DNA of 8,653 nt from Acidimicrobiales bacterium (GCA_013002375.1 JABDJW010000212.1:1-8653); one strand, 5' to 3'. Numbered from the stretch's first letter, positions 1-6,130 are shown. The notes: generated by a model not told the origin, from the letters alone. Numbers and translations: made by a program.

Positions 1-120
1 GGCCAGCTCGGCGATGGAACGAACACCGACCGGCTGAGTCCGACATTCGTGTCGGTTCCCGGCGAACCTCAGTACGCGGCGACGGGATTCGGCCACACCG
101 TCATCGCAGGAGACGAATAA
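1..120 (+). CDS. RCC1-repeat protein, C-terminal end (partial)
   Basis: The frame is open from the first base and ends at TAA 118-120, giving the last 39 residues of a longer protein. The visible part starts GQLGDGTNTDRLSPTFVSVP and ends GFGHTVIAGDE. GQLGDGT followed by a proline about eight residues later is the signature of one blade of an RCC1/BLIP-II seven-bladed beta-propeller, and the GxxHT near the end is the start of the next RCC1 strand. In bacteria such proteins are usually secreted or surface-located and often carry many repeats; their ligands are mostly unknown. The upstream part, including any signal peptide, lies outside the window, so location and function cannot be judged. Seen: the repeat motif and stop. 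Inferred: that this is the last blade, possibly closing the propeller with the N-terminus. Confidence 0.82.
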   Translation, partial: GQLGDGTNTDRLSPTFVSVPGEPQYAATGFGHTVIAGDE

Positions 121-132
121 TCCAAAACGCAG

Positions 133-168
133 CGACCGGCCGGGCCTCCAGGGAGGCTCGGCCGGTCG
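133..168 (-). terminator. Strong hairpin terminator behind tRNA-Cys
   Basis: Positions 133-148 pair with 153-168 in a 16-bp stem with one G-U pair and a CAGG tetraloop. Read on the - strand, the hairpin begins 6 nt after the tRNA-Cys 3' end and is followed by CTGCGTTTTGGA, a short T run, as in a Rho-independent terminator. On the + strand the same hairpin lies 12 nt past the RCC1 gene stop but has no T run after it, so it may also help stop that transcript without a U-tract. The structure was derived by hand pairing. Confidence 0.75.
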
Positions 169-174
169 AGTGCG

Positions 175-249
175 AGCGCCGGGCGGGATTTGAACCCGCG
201 ACTGTACGGCTTTGCAGGCCGCTCCCTTGGTCCGCTCGGGCACCGGCGC
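175..249 (-). tRNA. tRNA-Cys (anticodon GCA)
   Basis: Read on the - strand, a 7-bp acceptor stem pairs GCGCCGG (249-243) with CCGGCGC (182-176), and the discriminator base is U (175), as expected for tRNA-Cys. The anticodon arm has the loop CTGCAAA, placing GCA at positions 34-36. The T arm contains GGTTCAAATCC. No CCA is encoded, so it must be added after transcription. The gene is followed by a strong hairpin and preceded by a TACGAT -10-like box. It is transcribed away from the hydrolase gene that starts at 311, with which it shares a 61-bp spacer. Confidence 0.96.
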
Positions 250-260
250 AGGGACCACTG

Positions 261-266
261 ATCGTA
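261..266 (-). promoter_or_regulatory. -10-like box (TACGAT) of tRNA-Cys
   Basis: The - strand reads GCTACGATC here, containing TACGAT, a good match to the sigma-70-type TANNNT -10 element. It ends 11 nt before the mature tRNA 5' end, which would place the transcript start within a few bases of the tRNA. No convincing -35 hexamer is visible 16-18 bp upstream. The identical nonamer lies at the equivalent distance in front of the tRNA-Gly gene, which supports the call. Confidence 0.6.
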
Positions 267-269
267 GCG

Positions 270-300
270 CCTGGCGCGCCCCCACCCGCCCTGTGCCAGG
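270..300 (+). promoter_or_regulatory. Leader hairpin overlapping hydrolase ribosome binding site
   Basis: On the + strand, 270-278 (CCTGGCGCG) can pair with 292-300 (TGTGCCAGG): nine base pairs, two of them G-U, around a C-rich 13-nt loop. The 3' arm takes in most of AGGA at 298-301, the only Shine-Dalgarno-like sequence suitably spaced (9 nt) from the ATG at 311. If the transcript start lies upstream of 270, the hairpin could limit ribosome access. It could equally be chance pairing in GC-rich DNA, and the transcript start is unknown. Confidence 0.35.
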
Positions 301-310
301 ATCGAACCCG

Positions 311-1024
311 ATGACGACCCCACTCGATGCCCTCCAGGCGCTCGGCACCGCCGATCAACGGCTGGCGCCCGACCTCGAGCTCATCGAGATCTACACGATG
401 GGGGGCATGCTCAAACTGCTGTGGCACGGCACCCGCGACGCCGACGAAGTGGTGATGCTGCTCGGCGGCGCCATGGGTGGCTTCCTGGGGCCGGGCAAGG
501 TCTACCACCGGCTCGGGCAACACCTGGCCGCGCAGGGCCGGGCCGCGGTGCACGTCGACTACCGCCGGCCCGACAAGCTCGATCAATCGCTGCTCGACGC
601 GGCCGCGGCCACCGACCTGGCCATGCGTCAGGGCGGCCGGAAGTTCGTGGCGCTCGGCCATTCGTTCGGCGGTGCGGTCGCGGTACAGCTCGCCGTCGCG
701 GTGGGGGCCGCCTGCGAGGGGGTTGCCACCGTGGCGACCCAGAGCGCGGGCTGCGAGATCGCCGAACAGCTGCACCCCACTCCCCTCCTGCTCATCCATG
801 GCGGCGAGGACGTCATCCTGCCCGCGGCCAGCAGCGAGATGGTGCGCATGATCGCCGGCTACGGCGACTACGACTTCGTGCCCGACGCCGATCACAACTT
901 CACCCATCACGGCACCTCGCTGTTCGAACGGCTCAGCGCCTTCATCGACACGAGCTTCGCATCGGCCCCGGAGCCCGATCTCACTCCCGACATCGATCCC
1001 GACTCCGAAACGGATCTCTCATGA
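311..1024 (+). CDS. Alpha/beta hydrolase, dienelactone-hydrolase-like
   Basis: This 237-residue cytoplasmic protein has the alpha/beta hydrolase fold. The nucleophile elbow is GHSFGG with Ser118, the acid is probably Asp167 in HGGED, and the histidine is His195 in DADHNF, so the catalytic triad is complete and correctly ordered. MLLGGAMGGFLG near residues 52-63 is the likely oxyanion-hole strand and turn. The protein is short with no room for a cap domain, resembling dienelactone hydrolase-like or acyl esterase/thioesterase members; the substrate cannot be deduced. It ends in an acidic, proline-rich tail of about 20 residues. I chose ATG 311 because the upstream ATG 212 lies inside the tRNA-Cys gene and AGGA sits 9 nt before 311. 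Its TGA overlaps the ATG of the following crotonase gene (ATGA, 1021-1024), which implies translational coupling and perhaps joint action on an acyl-CoA substrate. Confidence 0.88.
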   Translation: MTTPLDALQALGTADQRLAPDLELIEIYTMGGMLKLLWHGTRDADEVVMLLGGAMGGFLGPGKVYHRLGQHLAAQGRAAVHVDYRRPDKLDQSLLDAAAATDLAMRQGGRKFVALGHSFGGAVAVQLAVAVGAACEGVATVATQSAGCEIAEQLHPTPLLLIHGGEDVILPAASSEMVRMIAGYGDYDFVPDADHNFTHHGTSLFERLSAFIDTSFASAPEPDLTPDIDPDSETDLS

Positions 1025-1791
1025 GCGTCACCCTCACCTCGATCGACGGCCCGGTGGCCACGCTGACCCTCAACCGACCCGAGGCCCGCAACGCGCTCAA
1101 CACCGAGCTGCTCGGCGCGCTCGCCGCCGGCATGGCCACGCTCGACGCCGATCCCGAAGTCGCCGCCATCGTGTTGACCGGCGCCGATCCCGCGTTCTGC
1201 GCCGGACTCGACCTGAAGGCGCTGGCCGAGGGCAGCCAGGCGGTCGGCGGCACCCGCGATGCCGCAACCCCGGGGGCGCCCTTCGCTCCGACCAGCAAGC
1301 CGGTGATCGGCGCCATCAACGGTCCAGCCGTCACCGGCGGGTTCGAGATCGCGCTGCACTGCGACTTCCTCATCGCCTCCGAGCAAGCCTCCTTCGCCGA
1401 TACCCATGCCCGGGTCGGCATCATGCCGGGCTGGGGCCTCTCGGTTCGCCTTCCGCTCGCGGTGGGCTACGCCCGGGCCAAGCAGATCAGCCTCACCGGC
1501 AACTTCGTCGATGCGGCCACCGCGCTGCGCTGGGGGTTGGTCAACGAGGTGGTGCCCCACGCCGACGTCGTCACTCGCGCCCAACAGCTCGGCGCCGACA
1601 TCGCCTCGGTCCCCGCCGCAGCTCGCATCCGTTACCGGCAGCTCTACGACGAACACGCCGACCTGCGAGCCGCCCTCCTCCACGAGGGCCAAGTTTCGGC
1701 CGCGTTCACCTTCGACCGCGACGCCCTGGCCGCCAGCCGCGAAGCCATCCAGGCCCGCGGCCGGACGCAATCCAGTTCTGATCGCGTCTGA
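1021..1791 (+). CDS. Enoyl-CoA hydratase/isomerase family protein (crotonase), Glu-to-His variant
   Basis: This 256-residue protein is of normal length for the crotonase superfamily, which acts on acyl-CoA thioesters through an oxyanion hole. N-terminal LTLNRPEARNALN (16-28), AFCAGLDLKAL (58-68, first oxyanion-hole element) and NGPAVTGGFEIALHCD (100-115) are classic motifs. Glu109 in GGFE matches the first catalytic glutamate of rat mitochondrial enoyl-CoA hydratase (Glu144). Twenty residues later, where the second glutamate (Glu164, in FGQPE) is expected, the sequence reads FADTH, placing His129 there. FADTHARVG followed by PGWG occurs in a common actinobacterial subgroup, so this is a lineage trait rather than damage. 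Simple hydration by the two-glutamate mechanism is therefore doubtful; isomerase, thioesterase or another crotonase reaction is possible. The start overlaps the hydrolase stop. A short hairpin at 1791-1807 follows. Confidence 0.9.
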   Translation: MSVTLTSIDGPVATLTLNRPEARNALNTELLGALAAGMATLDADPEVAAIVLTGADPAFCAGLDLKALAEGSQAVGGTRDAATPGAPFAPTSKPVIGAINGPAVTGGFEIALHCDFLIASEQASFADTHARVGIMPGWGLSVRLPLAVGYARAKQISLTGNFVDAATALRWGLVNEVVPHADVVTRAQQLGADIASVPAAARIRYRQLYDEHADLRAALLHEGQVSAAFTFDRDALAASREAIQARGRTQSSSDRV

Positions 1792-1807
1792 CCACCGCAG
1801 CGGTGGT
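1791..1807. terminator. Short hairpin between convergent genes
   Basis: ACCACCG (1791-1797) pairs with CGGTGGT (1801-1807) around a CAG loop. The 5' arm begins in the crotonase stop codon. TTTA overlaps and follows the 3' arm on the + strand; there is no T run on the - strand. It sits between the convergent ends of the + strand crotonase (1791) and the - strand crotonase (1836), where a bidirectional terminator is expected. The stem is only 7 bp, so efficiency is uncertain. Confidence 0.45.
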
Positions 1808-1835
1808 TTATGGCAAGGATTTCGGGAGAGGTGGG

Positions 1836-2600
1836 TTACTGGCCGGTCCAGTTCGGGGCGCGCTTCTCCGCGAACGCGGTCGCACCTTCGGTGGCGTCGG
1901 CGCTGTTGAAGACCTGGGCCATGTGGGCTCGCTGGAACTCCCAGAACTCGGCTTCGGTGCGGCCCTGCATCTCGACCAGCATCGCCTTCGAGGCCTGCAA
2001 CCCGAGGGGGGCGTTCCGGGCGATGCGTTCGGCCAGCTCGAGCGCCGCGCCGACTGCCTCACCCGGCTCGGTCAGCCGGTTCACCAACCCGTACTCGGCC
2101 GCCTTGGTGGCCGGGATCGGGTCGGCGGTCAAGGCCATCTCCATGGCGATGCCGTACGGCACCCGGCGGGGCAGCCGCAACAGCGCGCCGGCCGCCGCGA
2201 ACAGGCCCACGCCGACTTCGGGAATGCCGAACCGGGCATTGTTGGCCGCCACCACCAGATCACAGGACAGTGCGATCTCGAGCCCGCCGGCCAGGGCAAA
2301 CCCCTCGACCGCGGCGATCAGCGGCTTGGCGCACGACTGCTCGGTGATGCCGGCGAAACCCCGGCCTTCGAGGTTGGGCATGCCGCCGGTGACGAAGGCC
2401 TTGAGATCCATGCCGGCCGAGAACCCTCGCCCGTTGCCGGTCAACACGCCGACCGACAGCGACGTATCGGCGTCGAGCTCCTCCATCGCCGCCGCCAAGC
2501 CCTGGGCCAGCTCGAAGTTCACCGAGTTCATGGCTTCGGGCCGGTTGAGGGTGATCAACAGCACGCGGTCGCGCACTTCGGTCAGAACTTCATCGGCCAT
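1836..2600 (-). CDS. Enoyl-CoA hydratase (crotonase family), both catalytic Glu present
   Basis: This 254-residue cytoplasmic protein is predicted to hydrate trans-2-enoyl-CoA to 3-hydroxyacyl-CoA. Motifs in order are LITLNRPEAMNSVN (15-28), FSAGMDLKAF (60-69, oxyanion hole) and AGGLEIALSCD (104-114) with Glu108. FGIPEVGVG (124-132) supplies Glu128, exactly 20 residues later, as in the two-glutamate hydratases. It ends in EKRAPNWTGQ, a tail typical of this family. TGGAG lies 7 nt upstream of the ATG (2607-2611 on this strand) and supports the start. The gene follows gcvT by 27 bp on the same strand, so the two are probably co-transcribed. Substrate chain length and pathway are unknown: it could act in fatty-acid or branched amino-acid breakdown. 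It is only distantly similar to the convergent neighbour crotonase, so a recent tandem duplication is unlikely. Confidence 0.92.
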   Translation of the reverse strand: MADEVLTEVRDRVLLITLNRPEAMNSVNFELAQGLAAAMEELDADTSLSVGVLTGNGRGFSAGMDLKAFVTGGMPNLEGRGFAGITEQSCAKPLIAAVEGFALAGGLEIALSCDLVVAANNARFGIPEVGVGLFAAAGALLRLPRRVPYGIAMEMALTADPIPATKAAEYGLVNRLTEPGEAVGAALELAERIARNAPLGLQASKAMLVEMQGRTEAEFWEFQRAHMAQVFNSADATEGATAFAEKRAPNWTGQ

Positions 2601-2627
2601 GGCGGCACTCCAGGAAGGGTCGGCGAA

Positions 2628-3722
2628 TCAGCCGCGATGATAGCGGTGCGGCGCGAACGGCAACGGTGCCACGTGCACCGGTACTTCCTTGCCCCGCACA
2701 TCAGCGGTGAGCGCCGTGCCCGGCTCGGCATGGGCGGGATCGACGTACCCCATCGCAACCGGGCGGTCGACGGTCGGCCCGAAGGCCCCGCTGGTGACCA
2801 GGCCGATGGCGGCACCATCGACCAGCAACTCGTTGCCCGGACGCACCGGCCGCCGCTGATCGGTGCCGATACCGACCCGCACCCGGCCCGGCCCATCGGC
2901 CAGCTGGCGGTCGACGACATCGGCTCCGGGATAGTCCGCCGCCGCACGGCGCCGAGACGGGATCGCCCACATCAGATCGGCCTCGACCGGGGTGGTCGTT
3001 TCGTCGAGGTCGTTGCCATACAGGCACAACCCCGCTTCGAGGCGCAGGCTGTCGCGGGCGACCAGCCCGGCCGGCGTACAGCGCTCGTCGGAAAGCAATT
3101 GCTCCGCGAACCCGAGGGCAATCTCGGCCGGCAAGGCCAGCTCCAGCCCGTCCTCGCCGGTGTAGCCGCTGCGGGTCACCGCGACGTCGTGGCCATCGAT
3201 CGTCGCCACCATCGCGCCCATGAAGGTCAACGCCGAGGCGTCGATACCAGCGTCGGCGGCAAGCTCGACGGCCTGGGGACCTTGGATGGCGACGAGGTGC
3301 AGATCGGAGCGGCGCACGACCTCGATGTCGGTCAGCAGCTGCAGGTGACCGATGTCGTGTTCGGCGCGCGACGCGTTGACCACGACCGAGAAGCGATCGC
3401 CGAACTGGGTCGCGATCAGGTCGTCGAGGATGCCACCGGCCTCATTGGTGAAGAACGTGTACCGCGACCGACCTGGCTTCAGGGTGGTGATGCCCCCGGG
3501 CACCAGGGTTTCGAGCGCGGCGGCGGGATCGGGCCCGACGAGGTCGACCACGGCCATGTGCGAGACATCGAACAAACCGGCCGACGTGCGGGTCGCCACA
3601 TGTTCTGCGGTGGCGCCGAGATCGGCGTAGGTGAGCGGCATCCGGTAGCCGGCGAACTCGCCGAACTTGGCACCGAGCCGCCCGTGAAGCGGGTGAAAGA
3701 TCGTCGTTCGAACTTTGTTCAT
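2628..3722 (-). CDS. gcvT: Glycine cleavage system T protein (aminomethyltransferase)
   Basis: GcvT takes the aminomethyl group from lipoylated H protein and, with tetrahydrofolate, releases ammonia and makes 5,10-methylene-tetrahydrofolate. At 364 residues the protein is the usual length for bacterial GcvT. It shows FAGYRMPLTY (23-32), GLFDVSHM (49-56), RYTFFTNEAGGILDDL (87-102) with the conserved Asp pair 100-101 that contains the catalytic aspartate, SGYTGEDGLELALP (185-198), ARDSLRLEAG (222-231), LYGNDLDE (234-241) and the C-terminal barrel motif TSGAFGPT. The start aligns with known family N-termini; GGAGG (3736-3740) lies 13 nt upstream, rather far. It is followed by a crotonase gene 27 bp away. 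No gcvH, gcvP or glycine riboswitch is visible, so partners must be encoded elsewhere. The related folate enzymes DmdA and sarcosine/dimethylglycine dehydrogenases are less likely given these motifs. Confidence 0.92.
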   Translation of the reverse strand: MNKVRTTIFHPLHGRLGAKFGEFAGYRMPLTYADLGATAEHVATRTSAGLFDVSHMAVVDLVGPDPAAALETLVPGGITTLKPGRSRYTFFTNEAGGILDDLIATQFGDRFSVVVNASRAEHDIGHLQLLTDIEVVRRSDLHLVAIQGPQAVELAADAGIDASALTFMGAMVATIDGHDVAVTRSGYTGEDGLELALPAEIALGFAEQLLSDERCTPAGLVARDSLRLEAGLCLYGNDLDETTTPVEADLMWAIPSRRRAAADYPGADVVDRQLADGPGRVRVGIGTDQRRPVRPGNELLVDGAAIGLVTSGAFGPTVDRPVAMGYVDPAHAEPGTALTADVRGKEVPVHVAPLPFAPHRYHRG

Positions 3723-3835
3723 GGTCGATTGCTCGCCTCCAGCCGGGGTGGCTTCCCGGCGGCAGCAAGCTACCGCTGTCGCCTCCGGCGAGGCTATGTC
3801 ACACTCGAAGTGGTCGCGAGGTGGGAAAGCGCAAC
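3723..3835. promoter_or_regulatory. Divergent control region gcvT / subtilase
   Basis: This 113-bp spacer lies between the oppositely oriented gcvT (-) and subtilase (+) genes and must hold both start signals. It contains GGAGG for gcvT (3736-3740, - strand) and a small perfect hairpin GCCTC-CGGC-GAGGC (3781-3794). I could not assign convincing -35/-10 pairs on either strand and see no glycine riboswitch fold. The call rests mainly on gene orientation. Confidence 0.4.
3818..3829 (+). promoter_or_regulatory. Shine-Dalgarno region deciding subtilase start
   Basis: GAGGTGGGAAAG lies just before ATG 3836: its GGG is about 10 nt and its GAGG 14 nt upstream. The alternative GTG at 3821 is inside this purine-rich stretch and has only a weak GCGAG before it. 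The ATG also gives a signal peptide of ordinary length, so 3836 is preferred. Confidence 0.55.
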
Positions 3836-5995
3836 ATGGGCATCAACGGTTCTTCCGGTTCGACGGGCTTGGGCTCGAGAGCGAGGCGGAGACGCGTGCT
3901 TGGGCTGCTGGCTGCAGCCGCGGCGGTCGCGCTTCTGCCGGTGACGGTGGAGGCGGCGCCGGGTGGGCAGCCGGTCACCGATGCCGAACCCGCCGTCGGT
4001 GTTGAACGAGCCGACGCCAACCGCAATCGAATCTCCGACGAGCTGGATGCGAAGATCGCCGACCTCGGCCCCACCGATACGGTCCAGGTGATCGTCATGA
4101 CCGATGGTCCGGGGAGCCAGGCCCGCGCCGCGGACCGCGTCGGCCCGTTCGTCGTCGACCAGCACCTTCCGCTCATCGATGGTTTCAGCGCAACCGTCAC
4201 CTCGGCACAGGTACGCGGTCTGGCCAATTCCCCCGGCGTCGAGCGCATCCAGACCAACGGCGTCGTCTCCGTCAGCAACGACTCCGCGCAAGCCGACCAC
4301 GGCGTGCTCGAGGCCCAGGCGCAATACAGCGTTCATGGCACCGGCGTCGGCGTCTGCATCGTCGACACCGGACTCGACCCCAGCCACGAGCAGCTCGATG
4401 GCGGCAAGATCGCCGGCTGGCTCGATGTCATCGGCGGGCAACCGCTGCCCTACGACGACCAGGGCCACGGCACCCATGTGGCGGCCACTGCGGTGGGCGA
4501 CGGGACGGGCGGACCCGAAGCGGCCGCGCTTCGCGGTGTTGCGCCGGGAGCGGACTTGTACGGAGCCAAGGTGCTCGATGCCACCGGAATCGGCGACGAC
4601 GCCGGCATCGTCGTGGCGATCGACTGGTGCGCGAATCAACCCGGCGTCGACATCATCAGCATGAGCCTGACCACCGAGTCGTCGTCCGACGGGCTCGACG
4701 CGATGAGTGTTGCTGCAAACAATGCGGTCACCGTGCACGGCAAGACGGTGGTGGCCGCCGCCGGCAACCGCGGCGACGCCGACGAAACCGTCGGCGGGCC
4801 CGCCGCGGCCGAACTGGTGGTCGCGGTCGGCGCCAGCGCCGAATGGAGCGCACCGCTCGCAAGCCCGCAGCGCTCCCACGGCCCTTATCTCGCCCCCTTC
4901 TCGAGCCGAGGCCCCACCCTCGACGGCCGGGTCAAGCCCGACGTCGTTGCGCCCGGGGTCACCATCCGATCGGCGCAGGCCGGCACGACCACCGGCTACG
5001 TGGAAATCAGCGGCACCTCGATGGCCGCTCCCTTCGTGGCCGGGGTGGCCGCCCTCGCGTTGGAGGCCGATCCGACGCTCACGCCCGCCCAACTCAAGGC
5101 CATCCTGATGGACACCGCCCGCGATCTCGGGCCGGCCGGCACGGACAACCAGTGGGGGGCAGGACTCGTCGACGGGCTGGCGGTGGTGGCCGCCGCCGGT
5201 GGAGACGACCGGGCGACGCCCCTCCCCGCATCGACCCACCTGACGGGAACCGTGCCCGACAACGGCGAATGGTTCCACTCCTTCGACTTGACGCCCGATG
5301 CTGTCGGCCACCCGATTGCGCTCACCCTGTTGATCGATGGTGATTTCCCCTGCTTGCTGGAACTGCTCGGTATCTGTTTCCTGCAGGACATGGAGGCCGA
5401 TCTCGACGTCGAGCTGCGCGACCCGGCCGGCACCCTGATCGACCAGTCGGGTTGCCCGTTGTTCACCGATTGCGGCACCGGTGGACGCCAAGAGACGCTT
5501 CACCTCATGCCGGCCACCGCGGGCACGTACGAGCTGCGGGTGTTCCCGTTCGCCGATCCGCTCACCGGGCTCGCGCCCGGCGGCTCATTCGAGGCCGATC
5601 TCTTCGTCGGGCCGCCGGAGAGCCCCGTCGTCAGCCCGGGATTGTGGGGCATCATCGAGGGTGACACCGGTCAAGCGACGATCGACATTCCCGTCACGCT
5701 CCAGGCACCGTCCGCGGTGCCGGTGTCGGTCGCCTGGCAGACCGTCGATCTTCCGGGTACGACGGGCGTCGCCATCTCCGGCCAGGACTACCTGGCCGCC
5801 TCGGGCACGCTGGTTTTCGCACCGGGGCAGACGGAATCCGCCGTCTCGATCACGGTGTTGGGCGACCAGGTCGACGAGCCCGACCTGCTCTACGGCGAAT
5901 GGCTCATCGTGCAATTCCTGAACCCACCGACCAATGCGACGCTCGACGTCAGCTTCTTCGGGCTCGGCGTGGGTGTCATCATCGACGACGACTGA
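3836..5995 (+). CDS. Secreted subtilisin-like serine protease (S8) with PPC-like and Calx-beta domains
   Basis: This 719-residue exported preproprotease has an N-terminal signal peptide: basic RARRRR (15-20), a hydrophobic stretch rich in Leu and Ala (21-38) and a likely cut after VEA near residue 40. The run of arginines before VLGLL could also suit Tat export. DANRNRISDELD (60-71) looks like a calcium-binding EF-hand/TSP3-type loop. Residues about 80-145 resemble an I9 propeptide. The S8 catalytic domain (about 160-455) has Asp177 in VDTG, His211 in GHGTHVA, oxyanion Asn311 in AAAGN and Ser395 in GTSMAAPFVAG, so the enzyme should be active. Residues about 465-592 form a PPC-like beta-sandwich with two extra cysteine pairs. 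Residues about 600-719 are a Calx-beta domain (IEGDTG, SGQDY, SGTLVFAPGQT, GDQVDEPD) ending at the last residues, with no sorting signal or membrane anchor, so it is probably released or loosely bound. The natural substrate is unknown. Confidence 0.93.
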   Translation: MGINGSSGSTGLGSRARRRRVLGLLAAAAAVALLPVTVEAAPGGQPVTDAEPAVGVERADANRNRISDELDAKIADLGPTDTVQVIVMTDGPGSQARAADRVGPFVVDQHLPLIDGFSATVTSAQVRGLANSPGVERIQTNGVVSVSNDSAQADHGVLEAQAQYSVHGTGVGVCIVDTGLDPSHEQLDGGKIAGWLDVIGGQPLPYDDQGHGTHVAATAVGDGTGGPEAAALRGVAPGADLYGAKVLDATGIGDDAGIVVAIDWCANQPGVDIISMSLTTESSSDGLDAMSVAANNAVTVHGKTVVAAAGNRGDADETVGGPAAAELVVAVGASAEWSAPLASPQRSHGPYLAPFSSRGPTLDGRVKPDVVAPGVTIRSAQAGTTTGYVEISGTSMAAPFVAGVAALALEADPTLTPAQLKAILMDTARDLGPAGTDNQWGAGLVDGLAVVAAAGGDDRATPLPASTHLTGTVPDNGEWFHSFDLTPDAVGHPIALTLLIDGDFPCLLELLGICFLQDMEADLDVELRDPAGTLIDQSGCPLFTDCGTGGRQETLHLMPATAGTYELRVFPFADPLTGLAPGGSFEADLFVGPPESPVVSPGLWGIIEGDTGQATIDIPVTLQAPSAVPVSVAWQTVDLPGTTGVAISGQDYLAASGTLVFAPGQTESAVSITVLGDQVDEPDLLYGEWLIVQFLNPPTNATLDVSFFGLGVGVIIDDD

Positions 5996-6018
5996 CGGTC
6001 GACGCCACCTTGAAGCAG

Positions 6019-6036
6019 ACCGGAGAAACCGGAGAA
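6019..6036. repeat. Exact 9-bp tandem repeat
   Basis: ACCGGAGAA occurs twice in immediate succession (6019-6027 and 6028-6036), in the 46-bp spacer between the subtilase stop and the 3' end of tRNA-Gly. CCGG of each copy can also pair across AGAAA, forming only a 4-bp stem, too weak to call a terminator. Confidence 0.7.
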
Positions 6037-6041
6037 TTTGG

Positions 6042-6114
6042 AGCGGACGACCGGATTTGAACCGGCGACCCTCACCTTGGCAAGGTGATGCTCTACCAGC
6101 TGAGCTACGTCCGC
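6042..6114 (-). tRNA. tRNA-Gly (anticodon GCC)
   Basis: On the - strand, acceptor strands GCGGACG (6114-6108) and CGTCCGC (6049-6043) pair perfectly, with U as discriminator (6042), normal for tRNA-Gly. The D arm reads GTAGCTCAGCTGGTAGAGC, the anticodon loop is TTGCCAA with GCC at 34-36 between 5-bp stems, and the T arm has GGTTCAAATCC. CCA is not encoded. The gene is 73 nt long and stands alone; its 3' end faces the end of the subtilase gene. Confidence 0.97.
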
Positions 6115-6124
6115 AAGGCCCCCG

Positions 6125-6130
6125 ATCGTA
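6125..6130 (-). promoter_or_regulatory. -10-like box (TACGAT) of tRNA-Gly
   Basis: The - strand reads GCTACGATC, with TACGAT ending 10 nt before the tRNA 5' end. The same nonamer precedes tRNA-Cys at nearly the same distance (11 nt). At a 17-bp spacer the -35 position reads TGGGAG, a poor match to TTGACA. Confidence 0.6.

Noticed and set aside
212..310. N-terminal extension of the hydrolase to ATG 212
   Set aside because: The added codons would read through the tRNA-Cys gene and its promoter; ATG 311 has a spaced AGGA.
101..910. A 269-codon - strand frame across tRNA-Cys and the hydrolase
   Set aside because: It runs through a tRNA gene and a strong hairpin and is antisense to a gene with an intact catalytic triad.
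907..1770. A 287-codon - strand frame opposite the first crotonase
   Set aside because: Antisense shadow; biased Gly/Asp/Arg composition and no recognisable motif.
3723..3835. Glycine riboswitch upstream of gcvT
   Set aside because: The spacer is too short for a tandem aptamer plus promoter, and no aptamer-like helices are visible apart from one 5-bp hairpin.
1803..3944. A 713-codon open frame on the + strand opposite crotonase and gcvT
   Set aside because: It lies antisense to two genes with clear catalytic motifs; its product is Arg/Gly/His/Gln-rich with no domain, as expected for an antisense frame in GC-rich DNA.
3794..5503. A 569-codon open frame on the - strand opposite the subtilase
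   Set aside because: It is the antisense shadow of the S8 protease, low-complexity in composition, and no start signal is evident.
6020..6032. CCGG-AGAAA-CCGG as a subtilase terminator
   Set aside because: Only 4 bp of stem and no T run; better described as part of a 9-bp tandem repeat.
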